This document shows, in pieces, positions 19,745-31,713 of a stretch of 64,000 bases of DNA (position 1 is the stretch's first letter; each line of letters opens with the position of its first letter). The translations under genes were made by a program, and so were the position numbers. The notes under the pieces are model-generated. The model was given only the letters and a program-made list of their open reading frames with translations, was not told where the DNA came from and did no database searches. The stretch is from NCBI GenBank assembly GCA_025531455.1, contig JAMYHL010000019.1, forward strand, positions 1 to 64,000. Direction: 5' to 3'. This stretch comes from Apiotrichum sp. Y4204 (taxonomy: Eukaryota; Basidiomycota; Tremellomycetes; Trichosporonales; Trichosporonaceae).

Positions 19745-21182
19745 ATGCCCGACCAAAAGCCCGACAAGGACTGCACGCTGACCCTCGAGGACGGCACACA
19801 CTTCGACTTTACGCAGCTGTCGTCGGGCGCGAAGGACTACGAGGCGATGGGCGGCAAGTACTTCCTCAACGTGTGTCGTGGCGTGAAGAAGGAGCTGTCG
19901 CACGTCGAGGAGCCGGGCAAGGTGGGCGGTTTCTTTGAACGGCCGGATGAGCGGGGTCACTTCTCGATTGGGTGAGTGGCACTCAGGCGTTGGATGTCAA
20001 TTGCAGACGGCTCGAGGAAGCCGCGAATGAGGAGTGTTATCTCCTGCACACTATCGACCCAAGGCAGACCAGCGTGTGGAGAGCCACAACCAGAGGTGTC
20101 GCAAATCGTGGACAGGCGTGCACCCCTAGGCCAGAAGTACTGGGCGACCATGGTCGAGGCGCCCGCTGCGTTGTTCGTCGATCACACAGCAGGAGGCGCT
20201 TGCGCATGTGTGTAATGCTGTGGGCTATCCCCACCGTAGCCAGCGCATTCCGTGCATTGAACATACGTTCGCCTTCGTGTGTTTCATTCTACCCCCTGCT
20301 ATCAGGTAGCAGATCAAACAACATCGCCCCTTCGATTGCTTACACCCAGCGAATTCTCCACAAACCTCACCGTGTTGCCCGGCTCGCGTGACCCGCTTCT
20401 GGTGTACCAGCACGGCTCGCCGTGTCCTGGAAATGATAAGGAGTTTGCGTCTACGGCCATTCGTGTGAGTGCTGGCAGAGGAATTGACTGGGTGGGCTGT
20501 TTGTGCTCGTCAGTTGGATTAACCCTGTCAACCTGCAACTGTCATAGTCACTGTCCAGTGCTCACCCTCAGTTTATCTGCAGCCAGACCGATTTTAAGGC
20601 CGGTCAACCAAACCTAGTAGCGACGCTGCCAGCAGGCGACGATGCGTGCCACTTCTTCTTTGAGTGGAAGACACATGTCGCGTGTCCGACAAGCCAGCGC
20701 GCATCACTGGAGGGCAGCCACGTCCTGACCTTTTTCACCTTGTGGGTTATCTTTAGTATCTTCCTGACAGCAGCATCTTTGTCGCCCTGCTGACGTGGTT
20801 TGGCGGCCACACGCTGTACAACCGTTTCGCGCTGGGCCGGCGCGGCCTCGACCAGTTCCCGATCCCGCGGTCAAACTGCACGAAGCCCCGTGTGCGTCTT
20901 GACCACGACGAGCACGGAAACGCCACGAGCAACAGTGGACGTCGTCGCTGGGGATTCCGCCGCAGCCAGCGTGCGGGGTACAGCCACCTGCGCACGGAGC
21001 CGGACGAGGAGGACGCGCTGGCTGCCTCGCGCTTCAGCCTCGAGGACGACGAGGATATTGATAACGATGCTCGTGCACTTGGCGGCGAGGTCAACGCGTG
21101 GCGTGGGCAACACTCGACTTCTAGTCCCCGCGCGTCCCAGGAGGGAACGGTTGGTGTTCATCAGGGATTGGTGAACATTTAG
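19745..21182 (+). CDS. MRH-domain type I membrane protein (Mrl1/Atg27-like)
   Basis: The C-terminal two thirds read well: an exon with LLVYQHGSPC, then FICSQTDFKAGQPN and CHFFFEWKTHVACP. These are the hallmark Cys/Arg/Glu pattern of a mannose-6-phosphate receptor homology domain. Next are a membrane segment spanning a 32-nt intron (LTFFTF-IFVALLTWFGG) and a basic then acidic cytosolic tail (SRFSLEDDEDIDND). Such proteins carry cargo between Golgi, vacuole and autophagy sites. The first exon (MPDQKPDKDCTLTLEDG) and the GKYFLNVCRGV region belong to the MRH N-terminal half. Two or more exons between 19972 and 20306 are not resolved. No signal peptide is seen, which is odd for this topology. Confidence 0.7.
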
Positions 21183-21644
21183 ACTATGGCGCGAGGAGCG
21201 TCACAGAGCAGAGGCCGTTTTCTTGGTGCCCAATAGGGGCAGTACCACTGTAGCATATATGGATTGCTAAGTGAAAGAAGATGCGATGGTTTCTTGTTAT
21301 TTGTCTCGTTCCCCGGGACAACGTTATCATCAGCAAAGTGCTTGTTTGGTTCAGCCGGCCTCAGGAGCTGACGTCCTGGGGGGTTCTCATGAGGTGCAAA
21401 AAGTGGGACCCCCAAGAGGGTGGAGGTCCCCACCTCGGAAAGTGCCACACGCCCAAACGCCGAGGTGGGTGAGCATCCCGGCTTCGCTGGTTGGCCGTGG
21501 GCTGAGCATCACCATTCCGGCAGGCCACCACCACCACTCGGCGCTGTAGCCTCGCGCGCACTCACCATCTCCGAAGTCACTGAAGCCAGCAGTCACCTCT
21601 TGGAACAATAGCCCAGCCAGCACTACACCGGCCCCCCACCCGCC
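21183..21644. other. Intergenic between tandem plus-strand genes
   Basis: 3' flank of the MRH gene and promoter of the complex I gene. No gene or strong repeat was seen. Confidence 0.4.
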
Positions 21645-23653
21645 ATGCTCCGCAACCTCCGGCCCCTGTTCAAGGCCCCCGTGCGGGCAGCCCTGCGCCC
21701 CGCTGCGCCCGCGCCCCGCGTCGCCTCGGTCCGCACGTACGCCGAGGAGGCGCGCCGCTCCCCGCTGCAAGCCCACTCGGTCGAGGAGTGAGTCCGGCGA
21801 TCGGGCACGCATGGGATGGGATGGGAGCGCGTGGAACTGGAAGTCAGATGAGGAGGGAGATGGAGACGACATATCCCGGCGAGTCCGACAGATCGACAAC
21901 CCGACAGCTCGTCAGCATCGCGATCGTGCTCCCTCCCTCCCCGACTCTGACTTCGACTCCATTCCGCGCCGTCATGTACCCCCCGCGCGCATGACGTCCT
22001 GCCCACTGCCCGCCCCGGCTCCGCGCGCACACACTGACGCCAGGCTCCACGACCTCTCTGCCGAGGAGATCCTCGCTGAGGAGGACGGCCCTAAGGCCGC
22101 CGGCGGCATGCGCCACTTCACTGGTGAGTGGGGATGGAGATTGAAGGCGTGGTGGGCGGCGAGATGATGCCCGGCGGAGTAGATTGCGAGGTGCGCGGGG
22201 CTCTCGACGCGCCGTTGCGCGGTCAGCGACGCGCTGGGCCAGTGACCGATCCGGCATCGCATCGCGAACATTCAACATCATATGGCACACAACACATTCC
22301 ACAACGGACCGCGCTCACACACAGTCAACTTCGGTCCCCAGCACCCGGCCGCACACGGTGTGCTGCGTCTTATTCTCGAGCTGAACGGAGAGGAGATCCT
22401 GCGTTCCGACCCGCACATTGGTCTTCTGCACCGTGGTACCGAGAAGCTTATCGAGTACAAGAATTACACCCAGGCGCTGCCGTACTTTGACCGTCTCGAC
22501 TACGTTTCCATGAGTGGGTATCGGATAGAAGAGGGATGGGATGGCGAGGGAGGCGACGGAGATAGAGAGAAGGAAGGGGTGGGAGAGCTGGGAGGGGAGG
22601 ATCCAGAGAGGTGGATGACGTCGAGTTGAATGACCCCGGTCTTTCATCTCGCCTGTCATCCCTCTCCTTGGCCTTTTGCCATTGCTGACCACAGTGACCA
22701 ACGAGCTCTCGTACACCCTTGCCGTTGAGAAGCTCCTCAACATCGAGGTCCCCGAGCGTGCCAAGTGGATCCGTACACTCTTCGGCGAGCTTACCCGTAT
22801 TCTCAACCACTTGATGGCCGTCCTCACCCACACCATGGACGTTGGTGCGCTTACCCCCTTCCTGTGGGGTTTCGAGGAGCGTGAGAAGCTCATGGAGTTC
22901 TACGAGCGTGTCTCGGGTGCGCGTATGCACGCTGCCTACGTTCGTCCGGGTGGTGTCGCCTTTGACCTCCCCCACGGCCTGCTCGACGACATTTTCAAGT
23001 GGTCGACACAGTTCGGCTCGCGTGTTGACGAGATTGAGGAGGTTGTCACCGGCAACCGTATCTGGAAGAACCGTACGATCGACATTGGTAAGGTTACCGC
23101 CCAGCAGGCGCTCGACTACTCGTTCACTGGTGTCATGCTCCGTGGCTCTGGTGTCCCCTGGGACATCCGTAAGGTCGCGCCGTACGACGCCTACGACAAG
23201 GTCGAGTTCAACGTCCCCGTCGGCAAGAACGGTGACTGCTACGACCGTTACCTGTGTCGTGTCCAGGAGTTCCGCGAGTCGCTCCACATCATCAACCAGT
23301 GTCTGAACAAGATGCCCGCCGGCGCGTACAAGGTCGACGACAACAAGATTGTTCCCCCGCCCCGCGCGACCATGAAGGAGTCGATGGAGGCGCTCATTCA
23401 CCACTTCAAGATCTTCTCCGAGGGCTACTCTGTCCCGCCCGGAGAGACGTACACGGCCATCGAGGCGCCAAAGGGCGAGATGGGCGTCTACCTCGTCTCG
23501 GACGGCACCAACCGCCCCTACCGCTGCAAGATCCGCGCGCCCGGATTCGCCCACCTTGCCGGATCAGACTTTATGATGCGCCACCACTACCTGCCCGACG
23601 CCGTCGCGATCATCGGTACCATGGACCTCGTGTTCGGTGAGGTCGACAGGTAA
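21645..23653 (+). CDS. nuo-49: NADH:ubiquinone oxidoreductase 49 kDa subunit
   Basis: Core subunit of mitochondrial complex I (NDUFS2/NuoD family). It forms the quinone-binding site with PSST and sits in the matrix arm. Four exons (21645-21787, 22044-22123, 22325-22513, 22695-23653) give 456 residues, close to the family length. An Arg/Ala-rich presequence is followed by family blocks [71 protein letters not shown] and the C-terminal [12 protein letters not shown]. The three introns are 256, 201 and 181 nt, long for this window. Its presence means the organism respires through a proton-pumping complex I, unlike Saccharomyces. Confidence 0.97.
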
Positions 23654-23980
23654 TTTAAATCAACCCACTGGGCTTGTAGGATAGAGCAATGCATCACTGC
23701 GCAGGAAGCCAATCTGGGCGAGCAGCCGTGAGCGGAGCGAGCGGTGGGAGAATGGGTGGGGATGGGGACAACTGGTGTTGATCGTCAGGGGATGGGGACA
23801 GAGTGATCAGCAGGGACTGCTGAACAAGATGACTACCAGTGGTTAGACAGCCAGGGGGATCAGCCGATCACCGGCAACATCTCCGCACGACGATCAACGC
23901 CAAGACGTCTCATTGTAACGCAAAAGTATCATGCATGTACAGTTAGAGATATGGGGATGCAAAGTCTACGTCCGCCGCGT
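23654..23980. other. Convergent 3' intergenic
   Basis: 3' ends of the complex I and glutaminyl cyclase genes. No gene seen. Confidence 0.4.
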
Positions 23981-25547
23981 CTATGTCTCCGCCTCACTGC
24001 CGTCAGCGTCGCGCTGCGGCTCGCCATCGGGCGCGGTACGCACCAGCTCGCTTCTCTCTGCGCGTGCGCTGCCGTCGGGGCCTGCCCGGTCGTCGCGCGG
24101 CGCCGCTTTGCCGTCCTTTGTAGATCCCGCGCTTGCGCCTGCAGCCTTGTCGTCGTCCGCCGAGAGGTGGAGATATGACGCGGCAAAGACGCGCATGATC
24201 CTGTTCCACCGGCGGAGCACGGCGAGATCCAGCACGTCCGCGTTGTCCTGCCGTCAGTCCCGCCTGTCTTTCTACTCACAGCCATGGTATGCCACACGTG
24301 CGGGAAGGGAAGGGAGATGAGGTGGAGGATCGGGACGCCGCGGAGGAGGAACGGGCGGTGGTCGTCGTCAATGCTGCCGGGCATGCCTGGCCGGTCCGAG
24401 AACCACTTATCGTCTGAAGTGTCGACGAGCTCGGCCGCGCGCAGCCGCTTGTCCGCGTCCTGGAGAGCCGTGAAGAGCCACCGCGTCTCAGGGTAGAAGC
24501 TGCGCAAACGGGGCTTTGGCGCGCCAAGCAGGTCGAGAAGCACAAGCACGTCCATCGAGTCCAGGACGTTTGGGAGCGAGCCGTAACGTCGTTTTGAGAA
24601 GTCCCGTGTCAACGCGTGTTCCGGCTGCAGGAGCGTCTTCTGCCAGGTCTCGGCCAGGTGCCGCGAGCCGTACACTGAATCCGTCGATGTCCAGTCCACG
24701 AACGCCTCCTCGCCGTCAAAAAAGACGATCTGCAGCGTCACTTCTGCGGCGGCTGCCTCGTCGACTTCCGAGGTGTTGAGTGGGGTTCCGGCTTGTAGGC
24801 GCCCAGAGCGCGCTTTAAGCAGCGGGGTCAGTGCCTCGGCCACGTCCATCATCGTCGCGCACGGTGCGGCAGAGTCCGTCGCGCCGATGAACTGCGGTCA
24901 GACACGACTGGCGGGGGCACTCACCCCGCCTTCCTCGAAGTACTTCGAGTCAAAGTGGGCCGAGAGCACGAGCTTGCGCGGTGCGGCCGGGTCAAACGTG
25001 TACACCAGGTTCGTGAAGAGCTTGTCGCCAAACGGCGTCGGCATGACCTTTGCGTACTGAGGTCAGCACGACGGTGGTGCATTCGCTTTCTCACCTTGTC
25101 CTCATGCCACCCCAGGCCGCCGAACACGGAGGAGATGTACTCCTGGACGCGAGTGCTGCTGTCAGTCAAGAACACGGCTGTATCACAGCGAGGACCGTGG
25201 CCGAGACCGTTTGACCGCAATGCGAGTATCACCTCCACAGTGACACGTACTTGTTCTCAGTCCCAGCTAAACGTCAGCGCCGTCGTTAATGCAGCATCGT
25301 AGCTTCATCACCATCACTTACAGACACGCGGCACGAGCAGCTTCTCGAGATGTCCACCCGTCGTGCTCTCCCACTCGGCGGGGGCGAGGCGCGCGATCCC
25401 CTCGACTTGCCGGTCCGTCAACGGCCGCAGGTCGCGGCGGCGGTGCGTGTGCCGCCTGTTCGCGTCGGCAATCTTGGCGCGCTCCGCGTGCGCGTCGCCC
25501 AACACCAAGGGAATGAGCGCCAGCAGCGCGAGGCGCAGGACGATCAT
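23981..25547 (-). CDS. Glutaminyl-peptide cyclotransferase
   Basis: Converts N-terminal Gln (or Glu) of secreted proteins to pyroglutamate, in the secretory pathway or outside the cell. The start at 25547 gives a signal peptide (MIVLRLALLALIPLVLG). An upstream ATG would bury it. Several short introns are needed. The M28-like zinc fold is seen in LVLSAHFDSKYF, GATDSAAPCA (Asp zinc ligand), IVFFDGEEAF (catalytic Glu and zinc-ligand Glu) and DDDHRPFLLRGVPILHLI (His zinc ligand). The glutaminyl-cyclase hallmark W-x-S-T-D-S-x-Y-G-S is present. The C terminus carries about 50 extra charged, Asp/Ala-rich residues after the domain. It is convergent with the complex I gene. Confidence 0.9.
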
Positions 25548-25904
25548 GAGGGCTTTTGGAATGTGCAGTGTACAAGGATGGAAGAAACAGGCTAATAAAC
25601 GCGAAATGACAACAAGACAACAATAGACCAGCAACATGCAACATGGCGACGTGACCGCGTGGCGGAGGTATTCTGACGATCTGACATGCGCATGCTGTGA
25701 ACACATGCTTATTGCTGGTAAACGCAACTGACAACCGCAATGCACAACGCACAAGCATGACCCCGCCTCTAACTGCGTTCCATGGCATCCGCGCTTCTCC
25801 CCTCCCATGGATTCTGAGACGATGCATTCCTCTAACAGGACAGCCTGCGGGCTGCCCCCATCATGGCGGTACGGCCGTCATCGCACCCCACGCTCTACGC
25901 CCAT
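25548..25904. other. Intergenic between tandem minus-strand genes
   Basis: Promoter of the glutaminyl cyclase gene and 3' flank of QCR9. No other feature seen. Confidence 0.4.
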
Positions 25905-26499
25905 TTACTCCGCGTCGGCAAGGTACTTGTGGCGGATGTCCTTCCACTGCTTCTGTGAGATGTTAGCATTGCTTGCAGAGGTAAGTGAAGCGAAGGGACG
26001 AGGCAGAGACCGCGCGGGTTGAATACAGCTGAACAGTTGACAACCTCCAGCTCTCAACTCCTGTCGGCCCGTGCCTTCGGCCCTTCTTCTCGCTACTCAC
26101 GCCCTTGTTGTGGGCGTCCCACCAGGACGAGGTGACGAGGTCGAATCCGACCGAGAAGCCGAACGCGGTGAGGAAGATGGTCGGCACGAACACCGAGTTG
26201 CGGCGGAAGAAGGTGTTGTAGATCTGGAGTGGGAACGCGGGATGGGGCGCGCGCGCGGGGAGAACAGCGACATGAGAGGCGTGCATGACATAGGGGAGCG
26301 CATCGCAAGGACGTTGGGAACGGAGGCGGGCGCGGAGGTCGAGCAAGATGGAAGGGAAGGAGGCATCGGCGCGGTTCAATCGATATCGGACGCGGGATCA
26401 CAGGCGCAAGCACAATCGCGGTCGGGAGGCATCGTTCGAAGGAGCTGGGTCAGCCTAGAGTCCACCTGTACGCCGGGAGGTGATACGCACGACGGACAT
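25905..26499 (-). CDS. qcr9: Ubiquinol-cytochrome c reductase subunit 9
   Basis: A 59-residue subunit of respiratory complex III in the inner mitochondrial membrane. Exon 2 (26223-26101) encodes IYNTFFRRNSVFVPTIFLTAFGF, matching the family's N-terminal stretch and single membrane helix, then SWWDAHNKG. Exon 3 (25952-25905) encodes KQWKDIRHKYLADAE. The start is placed in a micro-exon of three codons (MSV, 26499-26491) because it has a perfect donor (GTGCGT) in phase with exon 2 and gives the expected family length. The first intron is 267 nt and the second 148 nt. The small size and split start make this gene easy to miss. Confidence 0.85.
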
Positions 26500-27468
26500 T
26501 GTTTGTCTTTTGCGAGTGTTCGTCGAGGAGGGTTGAGAGGTGGTGATCGGATGGACGAGCATTCGGCGACAGGCCGCGGGGCCGGACAGGCGAGCGAGGC
26601 CGAGCGAGCCAGAGCGGCCAGAGCCAGCTAGCGAGCAAGCCCAGCCAAGTGACTCCGAGAGAGCTCGGGTGGAATTGGAGGCAGAACCATTGGACCACAC
26701 CCAGGGTGGAGGCAAAGGCTACCAGGATGCCACACGAGCAAAGCACCGATAACTCCGAGGATCTGGGATCTGGCAGGCCAGAATGATAAGGGGGAGGATC
26801 GGATACATGACGACGACGTATGACACACCCAGGGCTCACAAAGGGGGGGAACCAGCTTCGTACAAGCAGAGCAGTGTGTGTGGAGGCCCCTGCCTGGACC
26901 TCCTGTTTACCCTGAATGAAGCGGGCAATTTGAACTGTTATTAACTGCTTATTAGTAACAAGTATTGCCATCTGTACCTGGCATTAGCTATGTCTTCTCG
27001 TTTTGTAATGATGCTCTATTAGGATTTCGTTTCGGCGCACAGACATGAAGCAGGCCCCTTAAGCGCCCTGGGGAGTGCCCTGGTCAATCCTTGGGCGCGC
27101 CTCTTCTGCGCCGTAGCTGACATCGCTGAATGCGCGCATACGCTCCGAGGCGTGGCCAGCAAGAAGTGGGAAGCTGGGAGGGAGATGAAGAGAACGGCAA
27201 CAGACAACAGGCAACAAGGGGGGGTGACGACGAAGGCCAAAACCCAGCGCTACAGCGCACCGTGCACATTGTGTACCCCCCCTTCTTACACACGCAGTCG
27301 ACAGCGTCCGCTCCTGGCCCCCCCTCGCCGCTAGCTTTGATCGCTTTGATCGCTTTGATCTTCCCCCCGTCCTTAGCCTTCCTTCTCTCCGCACCCCACC
27401 TTCCCTGCTCTGTTCCCTGGGCGGCGTACAGCGCGACAGATCACCCCCCTCACCCGTCGCCCCCGTCT

Positions 27469-27490
27469 CCCCCCCCCCCCCCCCCCCCCC
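27469..27490. repeat. Poly-C tract, 22 bases
   Basis: An uninterrupted C run, and so an uninterrupted G run on the minus strand. It is prone to sequencing error and may form G-quadruplex. Confidence 0.9.
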
Positions 27491-27965
27491 ACCACACACT
27501 CTCTTGCACACTACACTACTGTACGCTTGTGCCGTGCAACATCACATCACCACCAAAGGGGGAGCAGCAGCAGCACCAATACCAAACGTCGGACCCCGTC
27601 TCATCCAATCACCACCACCCCAGACAACATTCGTTACACCCAAACGCGTCGCGAGCACAGCCCATTCCGCTTCACTTGCTCGCTCCGTCCGTCGACATCA
27701 ACATTCTCAATAAGCAACTCTCAATCACGACCAGCAAACGCCGTTTGAGTCTACACGCGACGGTGTGAATCGGAGCTACGCTGCATCATCTGAACGCATT
27801 ACACACCCACTACGCTCTGGAGGCACACCCCCCCGTAACCCACCCCCGGTCACCCACTCCAGCACCAGTCGCGCGCGCTTGCCGTAGTCTCACCTGGCCC
27901 CCGTCCCGTTCCAAGCAAGGCAGCGCCCACACACACACCACCACTGCTGTCTCTCTCTCTCAACC

Positions 27966-27998
27966 ACACACACACACACACCACACCACACCACACCA
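27966..27998. repeat. CA / CCACA microsatellite
   Basis: A run of CA dinucleotides passes into repeated CCACA units in the upstream region of the B56 gene. Confidence 0.85.
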
Positions 27999-28719
27999 TA
28001 CGCACCACATCCCACATCCACTACTCCCCCACATCCGCACTCACACCCCTTTTCCCTTTCCCTTCTCCCTCCGTCCCTCATCTCTCCGTCCCTCCGTCTC
28101 TTCGTCACCCTCACCCATCCCCCACTTCGAGGCGGCGCAAGCTCAAAACACACAATCCAACAGACACCACCACCTCACTTGATCCCACACCGCTCTCGAT
28201 CAACACTCCCATCCATCTCACCATTGGCTCCGTCGCTCTTCTATCCCTCTTCCCATTTCACACTTGTTAGCTCAGGCCACCACTTGCATTGCATCGAGTC
28301 TTTGACGCTCGCCTTATTATCCTTTCGACACGTCGACACGACAACCCATCGACTCGCCATTGTTACATTGTTCAACATCGCGTCTCGTTAGCTCCACGTC
28401 CTTCAGACTGCTACATGCGCCACCGCCATCGGCACACTTGAATCCTTACCGCACGCCGACACATACTGCACCGGGCTTGCCGGATCACCTTCCAGCCACA
28501 TATCACTGGCACGACACCTTGATCGAGGAGCATCACAACTCGTCGACCGTGCGCATTTAACCAGTCTCCTCGTCTCCGCCGAGTGTTAATCAACACTCTC
28601 ACCTGACCGTCTCTGCAGTACGATCGACATTGCCGCCAGAGCTGCACAGTACACGCACGAACAGGACACCACTACAGCATTTGAGAGCACGCAACGACGC
28701 TAGTCGCTCTCGTCACGTC

Positions 28720-31217
28720 ATGAAGGGGTTGAAGAAGCAGTTGGTGAGTTGTCAATCGCAGTCTGGGACGGAGTGATTGTGCGTCCGTGCCGCTACACGC
28801 TCGGCTGTGCCCAAACAATGCCAGAACACAATAAACCAAGGCGACCCGTGCCCGTTGTCACATTCACATCCCTTGCTGTGCTCGGCGTCGCATCGCTTGC
28901 ACTTTCTGTCCACCCTGGCTTCCACACCTTCCTTCCCCACGACTGATCTCGTTCTAACACGCCCACAGCTGTCCCGGACAAAGGCTGGGTCCGATGGCAA
29001 GAGCAAGCCGTCCTCTTCCAAATCATCATCCAATTCCTCGTCGCCGGGCCCCTCGTCTCCCGCAACGACTCCCACCAACGTGAACAACAATGCAGGCACA
29101 CATGGCGGGTCGGACGGCTCCTCTGTCGCTCAGGCCTCGTCTTCGCTTGCCACGGCGACTGGCGCGCCTCTAACACCCCGGCGTTCCCCAGTGTCAGATA
29201 AGACATCTCCCGCTCCCCCACTTGTCATCATCTCTGGCGCCCAGCCCGGTGCCAACACCGAGATGCCTGCCGACCCCATCCCTCACTCCCCCCACTCCCG
29301 TGCCTTTGGCTCCCCCGAGCGTGGGCCGGATGGCCAGCCCACCCCGCCCAAGGCCAACAACCCCCTCAACCGTCTCCGTGGTCCCAAGGACACCATTCCC
29401 ATTGTTGGCAAAACGCCGCGTAAACAGCGTTCCTCGCGTTTCTACGTCACCGAACGTGTCGACATTGAGAAGCTGCCCAATTTCAACGAGGTCCGCCCAG
29501 AGGAACGCAACGACCTGTTCATTCAGAAGTTGCAGCAGTGCCGTGTCGTGTTCGACTTTAACGATGCGTCGTCGGAACTCCGTGGCAAGCAGATCAAGGC
29601 TCAGACCCTTCATGAGATGCTTGAGTACATCACCCAGCAGCGTAACGTCATCACTGAACCCATCTATCCGGAGGTTGTCGGCATGGTGAGTCCGCATTCT
29701 ATCGTACTTTCACTGACCCCAGTTTTCGGCCAACCTGTTCCGTAGCATTCCCCCGCAGGTCAACCCGACCGGCGACGCGTTCGACCCTGAGGAAGATGAG
29801 CCCGTGCTCGAGTTGGCGTGGCCGCATCTGCAAATTGTGTACGAGTTCTTCTTGCGCTTTGTTGAGAGCCCCGACTTCAACATCAATGTTGGCAAGAAGT
29901 TTATCGACCAGCAGTTCGTGTTACAGCTTCTCGAGCTGTTCGACTCGGAGGACCCGCGCGAGCGTGACTTCCTCAAGACGACGCTCCACCGCATCTACGG
30001 AAAGTTCTTGAATCTCCGCGCGTTCATCCGTCGTTCGATCAACCACGTCTTTTTCCAGTTCGTCTACGAGACGGAGCGGCACAACGGTATAGCCGAGCTG
30101 CTGGAGATTCTTGGGTCCATTATCAACGGTTTTGCGTTGCCGCTCAAGGAGGAGCACAAGATCTTCCTCACCCGGGTGCTCTTGCCTCTCCACAAGGCAA
30201 AGTCTCTCGCCCTCTACCACCCGCAGCTGGCATACTGTGTGGTCCAGTTCCTTGAAAAGGACCCGGCCCTCACGGAGGAGGTTATCCTTGGATTGTTGCG
30301 TTACTGGCCCAAGGTCAACTCGCCGAAGGAGGTCATGTACCTCAACGAGGTGGAGGAGATTCTTGACGTGATTGAGGGCAACGAGTTTGCCAAGATCATG
30401 GTGCCTCTGTTCTCGCAGCTGTCGCGCTGTATCAACAGCCAACACTTCCAGGTCGCCGAGCGGGCTCTGTACTACTGGAACAACGAGTACATCGTCAACC
30501 TCATGGGCGAGCACATTGGCACGATACTTCCTATCGTCTTCCCGGCACTGTACCAGAACTCGAAGCAACACTGGAACCGGACTATACACGGTATGGTGTA
30601 CAATGCCCTCAAGCTCTTCATGGAGATAAACCCGGATCTCTTTGACGAGGTGCAGCACAACTACAAGCGCCAGAGAAAGGAGGACTATGACCGCTCTTGC
30701 CAGCGGTACGAGGAGTGGATGGCGCTTCGCGAACAGGCGCTCGCCAACTACAAGGCGAGTGGCTCGACACAGCCTCTCCCCACCCTGCTCCGCGAATCCC
30801 CACCCCCGCGTCCCGAGCCGTTCGAGGACGACGGCGACGGGTCCGTCGACCTGACTGCGAACGGGTTTGACCCCACTGAGAGCTTTACTCTGGACCGCTC
30901 GATTGCCGAGGAGGTTGTGCCCGTTGCAGACCCCGGAATCGAGGCGCGCAGTGTGAGTTTCTGAGGGGTAAGGATGTAACTTAGTCGTTCAGCCTGCCTC
31001 ACCCGTCATTACACCTGTCCAGGGCACGCCGCAGGCCAGCCCATCGCCAACAGCGCCGCACATACGGAGGAAATCGGTCCTCCCAATTGACCCTGCTGTT
31101 ATGCGTGATCTCGAGGTCTGTCTCCCCAAAGAACAAAGCACATTGGGCCCTTACTGACATTGGCAGGCACACCGCAGTCTTGAGAACCAGGCATCTGCAG
31201 CTCCAGAGCAGTCATAG
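28720..31217 (+). CDS. rts1: PP2A regulatory subunit B56 (Rts1-type)
   Basis: Targets the PP2A phosphatase catalytic core to substrates such as centromeric and cell-cycle proteins. Five exons (28720-28743, 28969-29685, 29723-30952, 31023-31115, 31167-31217) give 704 residues. A short first exon (MKGLKKQL) leads into about 200 residues of low-complexity Ser/Pro/Thr, then the HEAT-like B56 domain. Landmarks are [113 protein letters not shown] and the WN-rich C-terminal repeats. The tail is acidic. The fourth intron uses the weaker donor GTCTGT. A long pyrimidine-rich region precedes the gene. Confidence 0.95.
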
Positions 31218-31713
31218 TGGCATAGATGTGTCTCCATCGCGTAATCGTCGCCGTTGTTCCGTCGTTCCTCCTTCTCCTGGCATTTTTCTTATTTTTATTT
31301 CCTCTTCTCCCGCTGTTCTCGTGTACCATATCCGCCTCGGCCGGCCGAGAATGGTGTCACCCGCCGTCGCGTGCAAAGCCTGCTGCCATTAGCGTCTGCC
31401 CCAATCAACCTCATGTCTTTGAAACGAGCCACTACATTTGATACCCTTTTGTCATTGTCCCTCTGCCGTCCGCAGTGCACTGGATCGATGGATTCGTTTA
31501 CATGGAGTCTGTGGCATGTGGGAAGTGGTTATGGGTGGGTGGTACATTGGGCATGTTGTAGGCATCCGGCGAAGCCAGTATGCAGATGATAGCAAGTCTT
31601 GACGACCAATCTGCTCTGTGCTACACCCTTTCGTGGACTGTTACACATTCGCTGGGAGATGTACACTATGCATGACGTGTCTAGTATTTGCTAGTACAGC
31701 ACTACGGAGCATC
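31218..31713. other. Convergent 3' intergenic
   Basis: 3' flanks of the B56 and bL19m genes. No gene seen. Confidence 0.4.

Larger units (their letters stand above)
26500..28719. other. Long divergent intergenic with pyrimidine-rich leader
   Basis: No gene supported. From about 27.3 kb to the B56 start, the plus strand is strongly C/T- and CA-rich, with a 22-base C run (27469-27490), a CA-type microsatellite (27966-27998) and TTTGATCGC repeats (27334-27360). Open frames here reflect composition. It is probably promoter plus a long 5' leader of the PP2A gene. Confidence 0.5.

Noticed and set aside
22448..23554. 368-codon minus-strand frame across the complex I gene
   Set aside because: Antisense shadow of a conserved coding exon. 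No independent homology, and the sense strand is certain.
27130..27768. 212-codon open frame with Pro/Ser-rich product
   Set aside because: Compositional. It crosses the 22-base C run and microsatellites upstream of the B56 gene.
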